DNA from: an uncultured Granulosicoccaceae bacterium
GTDB lineage: Bacteria > Pseudomonadota > Gammaproteobacteria > Granulosicoccales > Granulosicoccaceae
Reading direction: 5' to 3'
NCBI GenBank assembly: GCA_937922945.1
Contig: CAKZUP010000104.1
Coordinates: forward strand, 38,603-102,602
DNA length: 64,000 bases
Part shown: one piece after another, positions 1 to 9,171 of the stretch
How the letters are laid out: every line of letters starts with the position of its first letter
Position numbering within the stretch: position 1 is the first letter of the stretch
The notes under the pieces: generated by a model
The model's input: the letters and a program-made list of their open reading frames with translations, nothing else
The model's database searches: none
What the model was told of the DNA's origin: nothing
Translations under genes and position numbers: made by a program

Positions 1-2
1 CA

Positions 3-1085
3 TTAGCGTAGCTTCAATGTCGACAGGCCAACCAGCACCAGAATTACGGTGATGATCCAGAACCGAACAATAATCCGTGGCTCTGGCCATCCCTTCAATT
101 CAAAGTGATGATGGATAGGCGCCATTCGGAAAATGCGCTTGCCGGTCAGCTTGTAAGAGGTGACCTGCATAATCACTGAAACTGCTTCCAGCACGAATAT
201 CCCGCCCATGATAAACAGCACCAGCTCTTGTCTAACCATGATTGAAATAGCACCCAGAGCACCGCCTAACGAAAGTGCGCCAACATCGCCCATGAACACT
301 TGTGCCGGATACGTGTTGAACCATAGAAAGCCAAGACCAGCACCAATCATGGCGCTACAGAAAACCGTCAATTCTCCAGAGCCTTTCACATTAGGAATAT
401 GCAGGTAGTCAGCAAATATCGCGTGACCTGCCAGATAGGAGATCAGGCCAAGCCCTGCAGCAACCATAACGGTTGGCAGAATAGCTAAACCATCGAGCCC
501 ATCGGTCAGATTCACCGCATTGCTGGTGCCGACAATAACCAGAAAAGCAAACGGGATAAAAACCCAACCAAGAAAAATATCCGCATCTTTGAAGATAGGA
601 ATGGTCAATGTCAGTTGGATGTCATCGTTGCTGGTAAAGTACACCGCGACAACAGCAACCCCGGCAACCAGTGTTTGCCATAGCAATTTTTCCCGTGCAC
701 TTAAGCCCGCAGAATTCGACAGCATGACTTTACGATAGTCGTCTACCCAACCCACTGCGGCAAAACCTAACGTGACGAACAACACGAACCAGACTTGCCG
801 AACAGCTAAATCAGACCAAAGCAACGTACTGATTGCCACGGCTAAAACGATCATTGCGCCACCCATGGTTGGCGTTCCTGCTTTGGACAGGTGAGACTCA
901 GGACCATCATCGCGCACGGATTGTCCGATATTGGCCGCAGTTAACCAGCGAATTAAGCGTGGACCGAATACCAGACAAATAACCAGTGCTGTCAGAGCAG
1001 AAAATATCGCTCGTAGTGTGATGTACTGAACCGCCGCAAAGCTTGGATCGATACTCGACAGCCAGTTCCCAAGAAGTAGCATCAT
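3..1085 (-). CDS. mraY: Phospho-N-acetylmuramoyl-pentapeptide transferase MraY
   Basis: Integral inner-membrane enzyme that moves phospho-MurNAc-pentapeptide from UDP to undecaprenyl phosphate, making lipid I. The 360-residue product has the usual family length, about ten hydrophobic segments, the early TPTMGG motif, the aspartate pair in VDDYRK, the [10 protein letters not shown] motif and the C-terminal MAPIHHHFE histidine cluster. Its ATG overlaps the murF stop (ATGA). Its TAA at 5-3 overlaps an ATG at 3-1 (TAATG), which is probably the start of murD just outside the window, so the dcw order continues. No internal promoter is obvious; it probably shares the mraZ-led transcript. Confidence 0.97.
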   Translation of the reverse strand: MMLLLGNWLSSIDPSFAAVQYITLRAIFSALTALVICLVFGPRLIRWLTAANIGQSVRDDGPESHLSKAGTPTMGGAMIVLAVAISTLLWSDLAVRQVWFVLFVTLGFAAVGWVDDYRKVMLSNSAGLSAREKLLWQTLVAGVAVVAVYFTSNDDIQLTLTIPIFKDADIFLGWVFIPFAFLVIVGTSNAVNLTDGLDGLAILPTVMVAAGLGLISYLAGHAIFADYLHIPNVKGSGELTVFCSAMIGAGLGFLWFNTYPAQVFMGDVGALSLGGALGAISIMVRQELVLFIMGGIFVLEAVSVIMQVTSYKLTGKRIFRMAPIHHHFELKGWPEPRIIVRFWIITVILVLVGLSTLKLR

Positions 1086-2467
1086 AGTGAGATCAACTCA
1101 CTGGTATCGGCGGCATCAATTTCAACCAGCATCTCGTTGGCCGGGGCTTTTCCAATCAATGCATTGGCCACCCGCTCCATTCGGCTGCCGCGCGAACCTT
1201 TAACCAACACAGTAGTGTCTTGTTTGATAACAAGACGTAATGCGTCCAGCAGCGCTTCATGATCATTAAAGTGTTTGCCGTCCCCGAAAGCCTGCGAGGT
1301 GTGTGAACTTAATTCACCCAACGTAAACAACTGATCCAGGCCAGCATGCTGCGCATATTCACCTAATTCTGCATGCATACTACGCTCTTCTGGGCCCAGC
1401 TCTGCCAGATCGCCAAGCACCAGAATGCGGTTGCCACTTTTTTCTGACAACACATCTATCGCCGCACGCACCGAGACCGGGTTGGCGTTGTACGTATCAT
1501 CGATTAACACCGAGCCGTTAATACCAACCTTGCGGTTCAACCGACCGTTGACTGCCTGCATCTGAGCTAATCCGGACATAATCGCAACCGGCTGTACATC
1601 CATACATTGTGCAACAGCGGTAGCAGCAACAGCATTGAGTCGATTGTGCCGTCCGAGCAAGGCAAAACGAGGGGATAGAATTTTGTCGCCCGTCGCAATT
1701 TTAAGTTCAGGCTCTGGCAAGAGTCTCACGGCAACATCTTCGTCCGAACCGAACTCACGCACATGGGCGTGCTCAGCGCTTACTCGCATGTGATCGGCAA
1801 AACGATCATCGGCATTGATTACCGCCCACCCATCTTCGCTTAAGCCTGCAAATATCTCAGACTTGGCCTGCGCAACAGCTTCGATACTGCCAAAACCCTC
1901 AAGGTGTGCCTCACCAACATTATTAACCAACGCAACATCGGGCTGAACAAGTCGACTTAACAAGCCAACTTCTCCAACATGGTTGGCACCAATCTCGATC
2001 ACCGCGTATTGATGATGCTCACGCAACCGCAGAAGCGTGAGCGGAACACCGATATCATTATTAAAGTTGCCTTCGGTGGCCAACACGGGACCAAGCTGCC
2101 CCAGAATGGCCGCAATCATTTCTTTAACCGTGGTTTTGCCATTACTTCCCGTAACAGCAACCGTAGGAACCTGAAATCGTTCAGCCCACATTTTTGCTAA
2201 TAAACCCAGCGCAATTCGAGTATCGTCAACTTTTAGCTGCGGCAAATCTGACTCGATGTCTTTGTGCACGAGCAATCCGCTGGCACCTTTTTCAGCAGCC
2301 GCGCGACAGTAATCGTGACCGTCGAATCGATCACCATCTATCGCGATGTATAAATCACCTGGCTGCAACGTGCGCGTGTCTATACTGAATCCACTGAGCT
2401 GCACGTCATCGCCATAGAGATCACCTTCCAGATAAGGCTGACAATCGGAAAGCATAAGCCTTAACAT
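1082..2467 (-). CDS. murF: UDP-MurNAc-tripeptide--D-Ala-D-Ala ligase MurF
   Basis: Cytoplasmic Mur ligase that adds D-Ala-D-Ala to the UDP-MurNAc-tripeptide, the last soluble peptidoglycan precursor step. At 461 residues it is of normal length. Visible motifs are the N-terminal substrate domain, the ATP-binding loop [12 protein letters not shown] near residue 107, the [10 protein letters not shown] motif with [13 protein letters not shown], and the C-terminal DDTYNANP and LGDLAELG segments. The ATG touches the murE stop (one shared base) and the stop overlaps the mraY start, so coupled translation is likely. Confidence 0.97.
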   Translation of the reverse strand: MLRLMLSDCQPYLEGDLYGDDVQLSGFSIDTRTLQPGDLYIAIDGDRFDGHDYCRAAAEKGASGLLVHKDIESDLPQLKVDDTRIALGLLAKMWAERFQVPTVAVTGSNGKTTVKEMIAAILGQLGPVLATEGNFNNDIGVPLTLLRLREHHQYAVIEIGANHVGEVGLLSRLVQPDVALVNNVGEAHLEGFGSIEAVAQAKSEIFAGLSEDGWAVINADDRFADHMRVSAEHAHVREFGSDEDVAVRLLPEPELKIATGDKILSPRFALLGRHNRLNAVAATAVAQCMDVQPVAIMSGLAQMQAVNGRLNRKVGINGSVLIDDTYNANPVSVRAAIDVLSEKSGNRILVLGDLAELGPEERSMHAELGEYAQHAGLDQLFTLGELSSHTSQAFGDGKHFNDHEALLDALRLVIKQDTTVLVKGSRGSRMERVANALIGKAPANEMLVEIDAADTSELISL

Positions 2468-4011
2468 CAGACGGCCTCCTGCATAAAGTGCTGCACAGTT
2501 TCACGGTCACTGAACGCACGTTTTTTTGTTCCAATAATTTGATAGTCCTCATGACCTTTACCGGCTATCAGTACCAAATCGTTTTCGTTCGCAGCGCTTA
2601 AAGCGTAATGAATTGCTTCAGCCCGATCGGCAATCACCTTGGCACGCGTCGGCCGCTGCATACCAGCAACAATTTGCGCAAGGATATCTTCAGAGTTTTC
2701 AGTACGAGGGTTATCGTCGGTTACGATGACATGATCAGCCTGCTCGGCAGCGACGCCCATTGGCGCACGCTTTCCCGAGTCACGATCACCACCGCACCCG
2801 AACACCACCCACAATTCACCCGCACAGTGGTGGCGCACAGCACCAATGACCGCGGACAACGCCTGCGGCGTGTGCGCATAGTCAACAATGGCTGTTGGTT
2901 TGTTCGGGCCAGAAAACTTTTCAATACGCCCCGGTACTTGCGCAACATGGTGTAAAGCCGCACTTGAATCATTTGCCGCATGACCAAGCGCACGCAGCGC
3001 ACCATGACAGGCCAGCAAATTTTCTACATTGAACGCACCCATTAAATGCGATTGCTGCTCGAAGCGCTGGTTATCATCAACCAGCACAAACTGTAAACCC
3101 TGATTGTGCAAACTGACTGACTCTGCCTGCACAACGATTCTTCTGGCGCTATTCGCGGCATCAGTTGGCTGATCGGACACCGGATGCTGTTTCGCAAAAA
3201 AAACAACGCTGGGCAATTCAGTTTGCGCCGCCAGAGTTTTGCCCAGCTCGTCCTGACCGTTAAGTACAACGTATCGCAGGCTGGGCCAGCTGAATAAGCG
3301 CGCCTTTGCCTGTTTGTAGGCATCCAGGCTTTCATGATAGTCAAGATGATCCCGACCAAAATTGGTTAGCACCGCAACATCTATGTGCACCGCATCCAAC
3401 CGGCCCTCTTCCAACCCATGCGATGACGCTTCTAACGCAATAACCTCTGCACCTGCATCTCGCAGTTCTGCGAGCATGCGTTGAAGGGTTACGGAATCGG
3501 GTGTTGTCAGTTGCGTTTCAAGCAGCGTATCCAATCCCCAACCAAGAGTTCCGATGTACCCACAAGGCTGACCCGTCGCATTCAAGGCACTGGCAATGAA
3601 CCGACACACCGATGTTTTTCCATCCGTACCGGTTACCGCTACCACTTGTACTTGCTCACTGGGGTTTTGATAAAAACGTGCAGCGATCGCACCCGCTTGT
3701 TTTTTTAATTCGGGCAAACGATACACGGCAGTGCCACTGGCCTGTAGTTGTTTGATACCGTCAGCGTGTAAGTCCCATCCAGCATCGTCTGAGACAACCG
3801 CAACCGCACCTTTTCGCACCGCCGCTTCTGCAAAGTGCAAGCCATGGGTTGTTGCACCAGACATTGCAAGATACACATCACCTTCAGCAATCAGACGCGT
3901 GTCAAGACAAACGCCATGCACGTTGGTATGTTCAGCACCCACAAGCGCACCCACGTCAATAAAGCCGTTTAATAATTCGAACAATGACATACCGGTGGAG
4001 CTATCACTCAT
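2467..4011 (-). CDS. murE: UDP-MurNAc-tripeptide synthetase MurE, meso-DAP type
   Basis: Cytoplasmic ligase that adds the third stem-peptide residue to UDP-MurNAc-L-Ala-D-Glu. The C-terminal third carries DDNPRTEN; the DNPR motif is the known signature for meso-diaminopimelate, so DAP rather than lysine is expected. The ATP loop is GTDGKTSVCRF and the Mur signature is EASSHGLEEGRL. At 514 residues it is slightly longer than the Escherichia coli enzyme. The chosen ATG at 4011 shares one base with the ftsI TGA and has AGGAG about 12 bases upstream. A second ATG seven codons in (3990) has no better ribosome site. Confidence 0.96.
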   Translation of the reverse strand: MSDSSTGMSLFELLNGFIDVGALVGAEHTNVHGVCLDTRLIAEGDVYLAMSGATTHGLHFAEAAVRKGAVAVVSDDAGWDLHADGIKQLQASGTAVYRLPELKKQAGAIAARFYQNPSEQVQVVAVTGTDGKTSVCRFIASALNATGQPCGYIGTLGWGLDTLLETQLTTPDSVTLQRMLAELRDAGAEVIALEASSHGLEEGRLDAVHIDVAVLTNFGRDHLDYHESLDAYKQAKARLFSWPSLRYVVLNGQDELGKTLAAQTELPSVVFFAKQHPVSDQPTDAANSARRIVVQAESVSLHNQGLQFVLVDDNQRFEQQSHLMGAFNVENLLACHGALRALGHAANDSSAALHHVAQVPGRIEKFSGPNKPTAIVDYAHTPQALSAVIGAVRHHCAGELWVVFGCGGDRDSGKRAPMGVAAEQADHVIVTDDNPRTENSEDILAQIVAGMQRPTRAKVIADRAEAIHYALSAANENDLVLIAGKGHEDYQIIGTKKRAFSDRETVQHFMQEAV

Positions 4012-5762
4012 CAGGAACGATCTCCTGATGGCGTACTGGTTTCGGGCGAGAGCACTGGGCCGAGACCAACACGATTGTCGTCGACATCATCTGGCTCAAC
4101 ATTCTGAATGCGCAGCGCGTGCGACATGACCTCAGAGAAAATAGGTGCAGCGACAACACTACCGAAATGCTGTCCGGCTTTTGGATCGTGAATGACGACA
4201 ACCGCGGCAAATTCCGGTCTGGATGCAGGTGCGAATCCTGCAAATACGGAAACATAGCGATCTTCTGCATAGCCACCAGAAACAGAACGGTGCGAGGTTC
4301 CTGTTTTACCAGCAACACGATAGCCAGGAATAGCAGCGCGATGACCGGTGCCATCGGTCACCACCGATTCAAGCATGTTGCGCACTTCCCGGGCAATGTG
4401 TTTATCAATCACGCGACGACCATCATTACTCGGCTGATCGGCAGCAATAAATGCAACCGTTGGCAATATGCCATCGTTCGCCAATGCCGAGTAAGCCCGC
4501 ACTAACTGCAACGCAGACACGGAAATACCGTACCCGTAGGACACACTCGCCTGTTCGATGTGATGCCATAAAATAGGATGATTAAAGTAGCCTGCTACCT
4601 CGCCCGGAAATTCGCTACCGGGCGAGCGTCCGAAACCAAAGCTATCGAATACCGACCACATTTGCTCCGGATCGAGCGCTGTTGCCACTTTACTCACACC
4701 AACGTTGCTCGACTTGCGAACGATACCGCGTAAATCGAGCCAGCCATGATCCCGCACATCGTTGATTTGATATTTGCCAATGCTGTAGTAACCCGGCGAG
4801 GTATACACGATGTCATCTGGCTTGAAATTGCCTGAGTCCAGGGCCGCTGCGATGGTGAACGGCTTCATTGTGGAGCCGGGTTCAAACACATCGGTAAGCG
4901 ATCGGTTGCGTTGCTGACCACCAGTTCTGTCGTTTACGTCATTCGGGTTATAAGAGGGATAGTTCGACATAGCCAGCACTTCGCCGGTATGCACATTCAT
5001 AACAACCACCGATGCAGATTCAGCGTTGTGTTCTTTTATCGCATCTATTAATGCTTGATCGGAGAAGTACTGTAGTTGCTTATCAATACTCAAGCGCAGA
5101 TCTTTACCCGGTACGGCCGGCTCAATAATATCTACGCCGGTTATTTCCCTGCCTGTTCTGTCCTGTACAACGCGACGCTTACCCGGCTCACCACTTAACC
5201 AATCGTTGTACGCAAGCTCCAATCCTTCACGACCCACGTCATCTATATCGGTAAAACCGACGACCTGAGACGCCGCCCGACCACTGGGGTAATAGCGTCG
5301 GTATTCGCGCTGCAATCCCAGGCCTTCAACATTCAGCAGCGCCACTTTCTTTGCAGGCTCGGGCATCACATGTCGCTTAATGTACATAAACTGCTTGCCC
5401 TGACTATGAGCGCGTTCAGCTTTACGCTGCAACTCACCATCGGGCAGCTCCAGCAAGGCACTCACTTCGCGCAATGCTGCCGGCTGCGCAACCAGTTTTT
5501 CAGGCACACCCCAAACAGTTTTAATCGGCGTACTAATGGCTAAAGGCTCGCCATTGCGATCGTGCATGTTGCCCCGATGCGCAGGAATTGCAACGGTACG
5601 CAGATGACGCGCATTACCTTGATTGCGATAAAAGTCGTAGTCGAACACCTGTAGATAGAGCGCACGACCCATTAATGTCAGCCCCATTAGAGCAAACATT
5701 AACAACACGAACTGCCGGCGCATCGTCCATCGGCTAACGGTTCTCTGAGATGCTTTGTTCAC
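4011..5762 (-). CDS. ftsI: Septal peptidoglycan D,D-transpeptidase FtsI (PBP3)
   Basis: Class B penicillin-binding protein that cross-links septal peptidoglycan with FtsW. One membrane anchor lies at about residues 17-40, followed by the pedestal domain and the transpeptidase domain. The active-site motifs are all present: STMK with Ser297 and Lys300, SSN at 351-353 and KTG at 486-488. The 583-residue length matches the family. The GTG start at 5762 is chosen because GAGG lies about seven bases upstream and the protein then begins shortly before the basic TMRRQF anchor. It follows ftsL by eight bases and runs into murE. Confidence 0.97.
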   Translation of the reverse strand: MNKASQRTVSRWTMRRQFVLLMFALMGLTLMGRALYLQVFDYDFYRNQGNARHLRTVAIPAHRGNMHDRNGEPLAISTPIKTVWGVPEKLVAQPAALREVSALLELPDGELQRKAERAHSQGKQFMYIKRHVMPEPAKKVALLNVEGLGLQREYRRYYPSGRAASQVVGFTDIDDVGREGLELAYNDWLSGEPGKRRVVQDRTGREITGVDIIEPAVPGKDLRLSIDKQLQYFSDQALIDAIKEHNAESASVVVMNVHTGEVLAMSNYPSYNPNDVNDRTGGQQRNRSLTDVFEPGSTMKPFTIAAALDSGNFKPDDIVYTSPGYYSIGKYQINDVRDHGWLDLRGIVRKSSNVGVSKVATALDPEQMWSVFDSFGFGRSPGSEFPGEVAGYFNHPILWHHIEQASVSYGYGISVSALQLVRAYSALANDGILPTVAFIAADQPSNDGRRVIDKHIAREVRNMLESVVTDGTGHRAAIPGYRVAGKTGTSHRSVSGGYAEDRYVSVFAGFAPASRPEFAAVVVIHDPKAGQHFGSVVAAPIFSEVMSHALRIQNVEPDDVDDNRVGLGPVLSPETSTPSGDRS

Positions 5763-5770
5763 ACCAAACC

Positions 5771-6046
5771 TCAGGGTTGTCGGGTAATCATGACGATGCC
5801 CTTATGCCCAGGCAGCACCATTCCCAATCGATCACGAGCCGTTCGATCAACCAGCCCGTGTTCAGAAAACGTACTTTCCTCAATCTGCAACTGACTCCAT
5901 TGCACATCAAGCTCGTCAATTATTTGTTGGTTCTGACTCAGTTGCGCATAGCGCTGTCGACTTAAATGCTTGCTATAAACAACCGCTACAGCTGTGCACA
6001 CGTTAATCGCAGCCAGAGCCACAAGCACAAATGAAAGGCGACTCAT
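5771..6046 (-). CDS. ftsL: Cell division protein FtsL
   Basis: Small bitopic division protein, 91 residues, that forms the FtsQ-FtsL-FtsB complex activating septal synthesis. It shows a short cytoplasmic N-terminus, one transmembrane segment at about residues 5-24 and a periplasmic heptad-type stretch around SQNQQIIDELDVQWSQLQIE, as expected for the coiled-coil part. Sequence identity in FtsL is always low; the call rests on topology, size and position between rsmH and ftsI. The ATG overlaps the rsmH stop by four bases. Confidence 0.9.
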   Translation of the reverse strand: MSRLSFVLVALAAINVCTAVAVVYSKHLSRQRYAQLSQNQQIIDELDVQWSQLQIEESTFSEHGLVDRTARDRLGMVLPGHKGIVMITRQP

Positions 6047-6972
6047 AACACACGCTCCGCTACACGCATAACAGCACTTCTGGCGCGCGGGTTTTTGCTG
6101 ATCTCTTGCTCACTTGCCTTAAATGCTTTACCCAAAGCTTTCCATGGGTGCGGGTCAGATGGTGGTAACGGCAAATGACGGGGCAAATCTGCTGGTGGTG
6201 CAGGTGCACGCAAGGCGCGCTTTACCAACCTGTCTTCCAGTGAATGAAAACTGATAACAACCAAACGACCACCCACTTTTAAAACAGACGTTGCTTTGGC
6301 CAACACTTGAGTGATGGCATCAAGCTCACCATTGATATAAATGCGGATGGCTTGAAAGCTGCGCGTTGCAGGATGATGGTGTCGCTCCCACCGAGGATGG
6401 GCCGCTTTTATAATCTCTGCCAATTGCAGAGTGCGCGTGATCGGCGCAGCATCGCGCGCTGCCACAATGGCCGCTGCTATCCTGCGCGCATAGCGCTCTT
6501 CACCATAAGTTTTAAGCACGAACACTAAATCTTCTACTCTCACATCAGCTAACCATTCGGCAGCTGAAACCCCAGTTGATGGATCCATGCGCATGTCGAG
6601 CAGCCCATCGCGAGAAAAACCAAACCCTCTTTCAGCAACATCGAGCTGTGGTGAAGACACACCCAGATCGAGTAGCAAACCATCGACATTACCCAGCCAA
6701 TCGTGCTGCAGTGCAACCTCATCAAGCTGCGAAAAGTTTGCATTGGCAACGCTGAAACGTTGGTCACCTTCAAATCGCCGCTCTGCGTCGGCTATTGCAT
6801 CCGGGTCTCGATCTATCGCCAACAGGCGCCCATCGTTACCCAATTGCTCAATGATGCTGCCGCTATGCCCGCCGCGGCCATAGGTAGCATCGATATACTT
6901 TCCGGCGGGCGCGATATTGAGCGCATCCACCGCTTCTGCCTGCAGCACCGACACATGCGTGCCAGAACTCAT
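6043..6972 (-). CDS. rsmH: 16S rRNA (cytosine-1402-N4)-methyltransferase RsmH
   Basis: SAM-dependent methyltransferase (formerly MraW) that methylates N4 of C1402 in the ribosomal P site; RsmI at 13519-14367 adds the 2'-O methyl to the same base, so both enzymes are in the window. The SAM-binding motif IDATYGRGGHSG lies near residue 28. LLLDLGVSSPQLD, ERGFGFSRDG and the catalytic-region FHSLEDRLVK motifs are typical. At 309 residues it has family length. Its ATG overlaps the mraZ stop (TAATG) and its stop overlaps the ftsL ATG. Confidence 0.97.
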   Translation of the reverse strand: MSSGTHVSVLQAEAVDALNIAPAGKYIDATYGRGGHSGSIIEQLGNDGRLLAIDRDPDAIADAERRFEGDQRFSVANANFSQLDEVALQHDWLGNVDGLLLDLGVSSPQLDVAERGFGFSRDGLLDMRMDPSTGVSAAEWLADVRVEDLVFVLKTYGEERYARRIAAAIVAARDAAPITRTLQLAEIIKAAHPRWERHHHPATRSFQAIRIYINGELDAITQVLAKATSVLKVGGRLVVISFHSLEDRLVKRALRAPAPPADLPRHLPLPPSDPHPWKALGKAFKASEQEISKNPRARSAVMRVAERVL

Positions 6973-7430
6973 TAAAGCGACAGGGTCTGTATGACATCCG
7001 GCGTACTCGCCAGATCAACATCAGCAATATCTTCAGGCCAGGCTTCAGATGCTGCTTCGAACGATTCCTCGCTCCACAATTCACACTTTTTGCCCTGGCC
7101 GATTAACACTGTCTTTTTCTTTATGCCAGCGTATTCGCGCAAGGCCGCTGGCAGCAATATTCTGCCGTTGACGTCGAACTCAACCTCAGTTGCATAACCG
7201 ACATAGAGTCGTTGCATGGTTCGAATTCGAGGGTCGGTATTCGGCGCGCTCATCAGCTTCTGTTCAATTTCCAACCACTCAGGCATCGGGTAAATCAACA
7301 AGCAATGCGACGGGTCGACTGTCACCATGAGTCGGGTAACCCCATCCTGTTCCAGGCGGTCGCGATGATGCTTGGGCATGGCAAGCCGCCCCTTCGCATC
7401 AACTGTCAGCTTGGAAATCCCACGGAACAT
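6972..7430 (-). CDS. mraZ: Transcriptional regulator MraZ
   Basis: DNA-binding autorepressor of the division/cell-wall cluster, 152 residues, built from two SpoVT/AbrB-type halves. Each half carries the expected D-x-x-G-R motif: DAKGRLAMP near residue 11 and DVNGRILLPAALR near residue 89. MraZ forms a ring that binds spaced direct repeats in its own promoter, and a matching operator lies 31-65 bases upstream of this start. It is the first gene of the cluster and overlaps rsmH. Confidence 0.97.
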   Translation of the reverse strand: MFRGISKLTVDAKGRLAMPKHHRDRLEQDGVTRLMVTVDPSHCLLIYPMPEWLEIEQKLMSAPNTDPRIRTMQRLYVGYATEVEFDVNGRILLPAALREYAGIKKKTVLIGQGKKCELWSEESFEAASEAWPEDIADVDLASTPDVIQTLSL

Positions 7431-7460
7431 CGATTTATGGACTTAAAAAAGCCTTTGACC

Positions 7461-7495
7461 CCACTTGCAACCACTAAAAAGCACTGAGGGCCACT
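7461..7495 (-). promoter_or_regulatory. MraZ operator: four AGTGG-type repeats at exact 10-bp period
   Basis: On the minus strand AGTGG, AGTGC, AGTGG and AGTGG begin at 7495, 7485, 7475 and 7465, each exactly 10 bases apart and followed by a non-conserved five-base spacer. Known MraZ operators are short G-rich direct repeats spaced by one helical turn just upstream of mraZ. The first repeat overlaps the -10 element of the promoter, so bound MraZ would block RNA polymerase. Seen directly; binding by MraZ is inferred from position and spacing. Confidence 0.85.
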
Positions 7496-7521
7496 ATACG
7501 GACACGATCATGGATGGTCAA
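7493..7521 (-). promoter_or_regulatory. Sigma70-type promoter of the mraZ/dcw cluster
   Basis: On the minus strand TTGACC (7521-7516) is followed by a 17-base spacer and TATAGT (7498-7493), a near-consensus sigma70 promoter. The -10 box overlaps the first MraZ repeat. Transcription should start near 7486, giving a leader of about 55 bases that contains the other repeats. I see no further structure in the remainder of the gap (7522-7738), which is A+T-rich. Confidence 0.8.
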
Positions 7522-7738
7522 TGCAAATCGACGTGATAACGTGTTGTTTTTGCTTTAAAAGACAATGACTTAGGGGCAGAAATTGTCACTATACAAATCA
7601 GTTAGTTAGAGCATTTATGTAGATTCGACTTGAGGAAGTTATCCGAACCTAGTCAAACTTGCGACGCTCATCACATAACGTTGCAAAATATTTTGCAATC
7701 AACTGAAAAAAAAATGATCAAACAGGCTCTTTGACTGC

Positions 7739-9118
7739 TCAATTTACGCTCGATGAACCCAATTCCTGGAGTAATGCGTCGAGCGTCTTACCTACCCGTT
7801 CGAGTAAGTCATCGACCTCATTGGTCGAGATAATCAACGGTGGACAAAAAGCCATGGAATCCATGATATTTCGCGTAATGAAACCGTTGGCGGTGGCCTG
7901 CTTGGCCGCCATGGCGCCCAGCTGCCCGACCTTTTCCAGCGCAACCTTGCTCGATTTATCTGTCACCAACTCCATTGCGGCAATGAGCCCCACGCCACGC
8001 ACCTCACCCACTAACGGATGCGACTCGTACTGCTTCAGCCCGGCAATTAAATGCTTGCCAACTTTGCTTGCCCGTGCAACCAGATCTTCTTCTTCGATTA
8101 TACGAATGGTCTCGTTTGCCACAGCACAAACCACGGGATGGCCACCACCGGTGAACCCATGTCCAAGCACGCCTACACGATTGCTTTCATCGGCAATCGC
8201 TTCGAACACGTGATCGTTAAGCAACAGCGCAGATCCCGGCAAGTAAGATGATGTGAGTTGTTTCGACAAGGTCATCATGTCTGGCTTGATATCGTATGTC
8301 TCGCAACCGAACATATTACCCGTTCGCCCAAACCCGCAAATAACTTCATCGGCCACCAGTAAGACATCGTGCTTGTTGAGCACTGCCTGCATTTTCTGCC
8401 AATAGGTGTCTGGCGGAACCACAACACCACCCGCACCCTGAACCGGTTCGGCAAAAAAAGCCGCTACCGTATCTGGACCTTCAGCAACAATGGCATCGTC
8501 GAGCTCCCGGGCCAAGCGGCTGGCGAATGCCTGCTCGGTTTCGTTTTCCTGCATTTCCCGCCAATAGTGTGGACAAGTGAGACGCACCACGGGTACCAGG
8601 CAGTCGAAGGAGGCCTGATTGGCAGGTAAACCGGTTAAACACGCACCAGCTGTGGTAACGCCATGGTAGGCGCGGTTTCGGGTGAGAATTTTTTTCTTTT
8701 CCGGCATTCCGAGCGCGTTGGATCGATACCAGATGAGCTTGATTGCCGTATCAATCGCCTCTGAACCTGAGTTGGTGAAAAAAGCTTTACTCATGTTGCC
8801 AGGCGCGATGTCGACAAGTTTATGCGCAAGCTCAGCAGCCTGACTGTGGCCCTTGTGCGTGAACGTGTGATAGTAGGGTAACTTTTGCATTTGCTGAGTG
8901 GCAACATCGATCAGGCGCTGCTCACTAAAACCCAGCGCCGTACTCCACAGCCCGGACATAGCTTCAATGTACTTATTACCGGCGTTATCCCACACGTGAA
9001 CACCGCTGCCTTGCTCGATAATCATGGGACCCATGTCGAGGTGCATGCGCGCGTTGGTATAACCGTGCAGGTGCGACTGTGCGTCGCGACCTTCAATCGA
9101 ATTAGGCAACTTATTCAA
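7739..9118 (-). CDS. Class III PLP-dependent aminotransferase (omega-transaminase type)
   Basis: Fold-type I aminotransferase of 459 residues that would move an amino group from an amine or omega-amino acid to pyruvate or another keto acid, using pyridoxal phosphate. Seen are the N-terminal GNKYIEAMSGLWS block, FTNSGSEAIDTAIKL (phosphate-cup region), the LVADEVICGFGRTG motif with the cofactor-binding aspartate, and LSKQLTSSYLP with the presumed Schiff-base lysine. The substrate cannot be read from sequence; beta-alanine, putrescine or taurine transaminases are all possible. The start is TTG with GGTGAG about 11 bases upstream and remains uncertain. It stands alone, transcribed in the same direction as mraZ but well upstream of it. 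Confidence 0.88.
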   Translation of the reverse strand: MNKLPNSIEGRDAQSHLHGYTNARMHLDMGPMIIEQGSGVHVWDNAGNKYIEAMSGLWSTALGFSEQRLIDVATQQMQKLPYYHTFTHKGHSQAAELAHKLVDIAPGNMSKAFFTNSGSEAIDTAIKLIWYRSNALGMPEKKKILTRNRAYHGVTTAGACLTGLPANQASFDCLVPVVRLTCPHYWREMQENETEQAFASRLARELDDAIVAEGPDTVAAFFAEPVQGAGGVVVPPDTYWQKMQAVLNKHDVLLVADEVICGFGRTGNMFGCETYDIKPDMMTLSKQLTSSYLPGSALLLNDHVFEAIADESNRVGVLGHGFTGGGHPVVCAVANETIRIIEEEDLVARASKVGKHLIAGLKQYESHPLVGEVRGVGLIAAMELVTDKSSKVALEKVGQLGAMAAKQATANGFITRNIMDSMAFCPPLIISTNEVDDLLERVGKTLDALLQELGSSSVN

Positions 9119-9171
9119 TCGACTATCTCACCAAACTTAAGGACCCATTGAACTTTAGCAGGTAAAGCGTG

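Noticed and set aside
2721..3005. Arginine-rich frames inside murE and other core genes
   Set aside because: They are other-frame readings of well-supported genes, with no ribosome sites or family matches.
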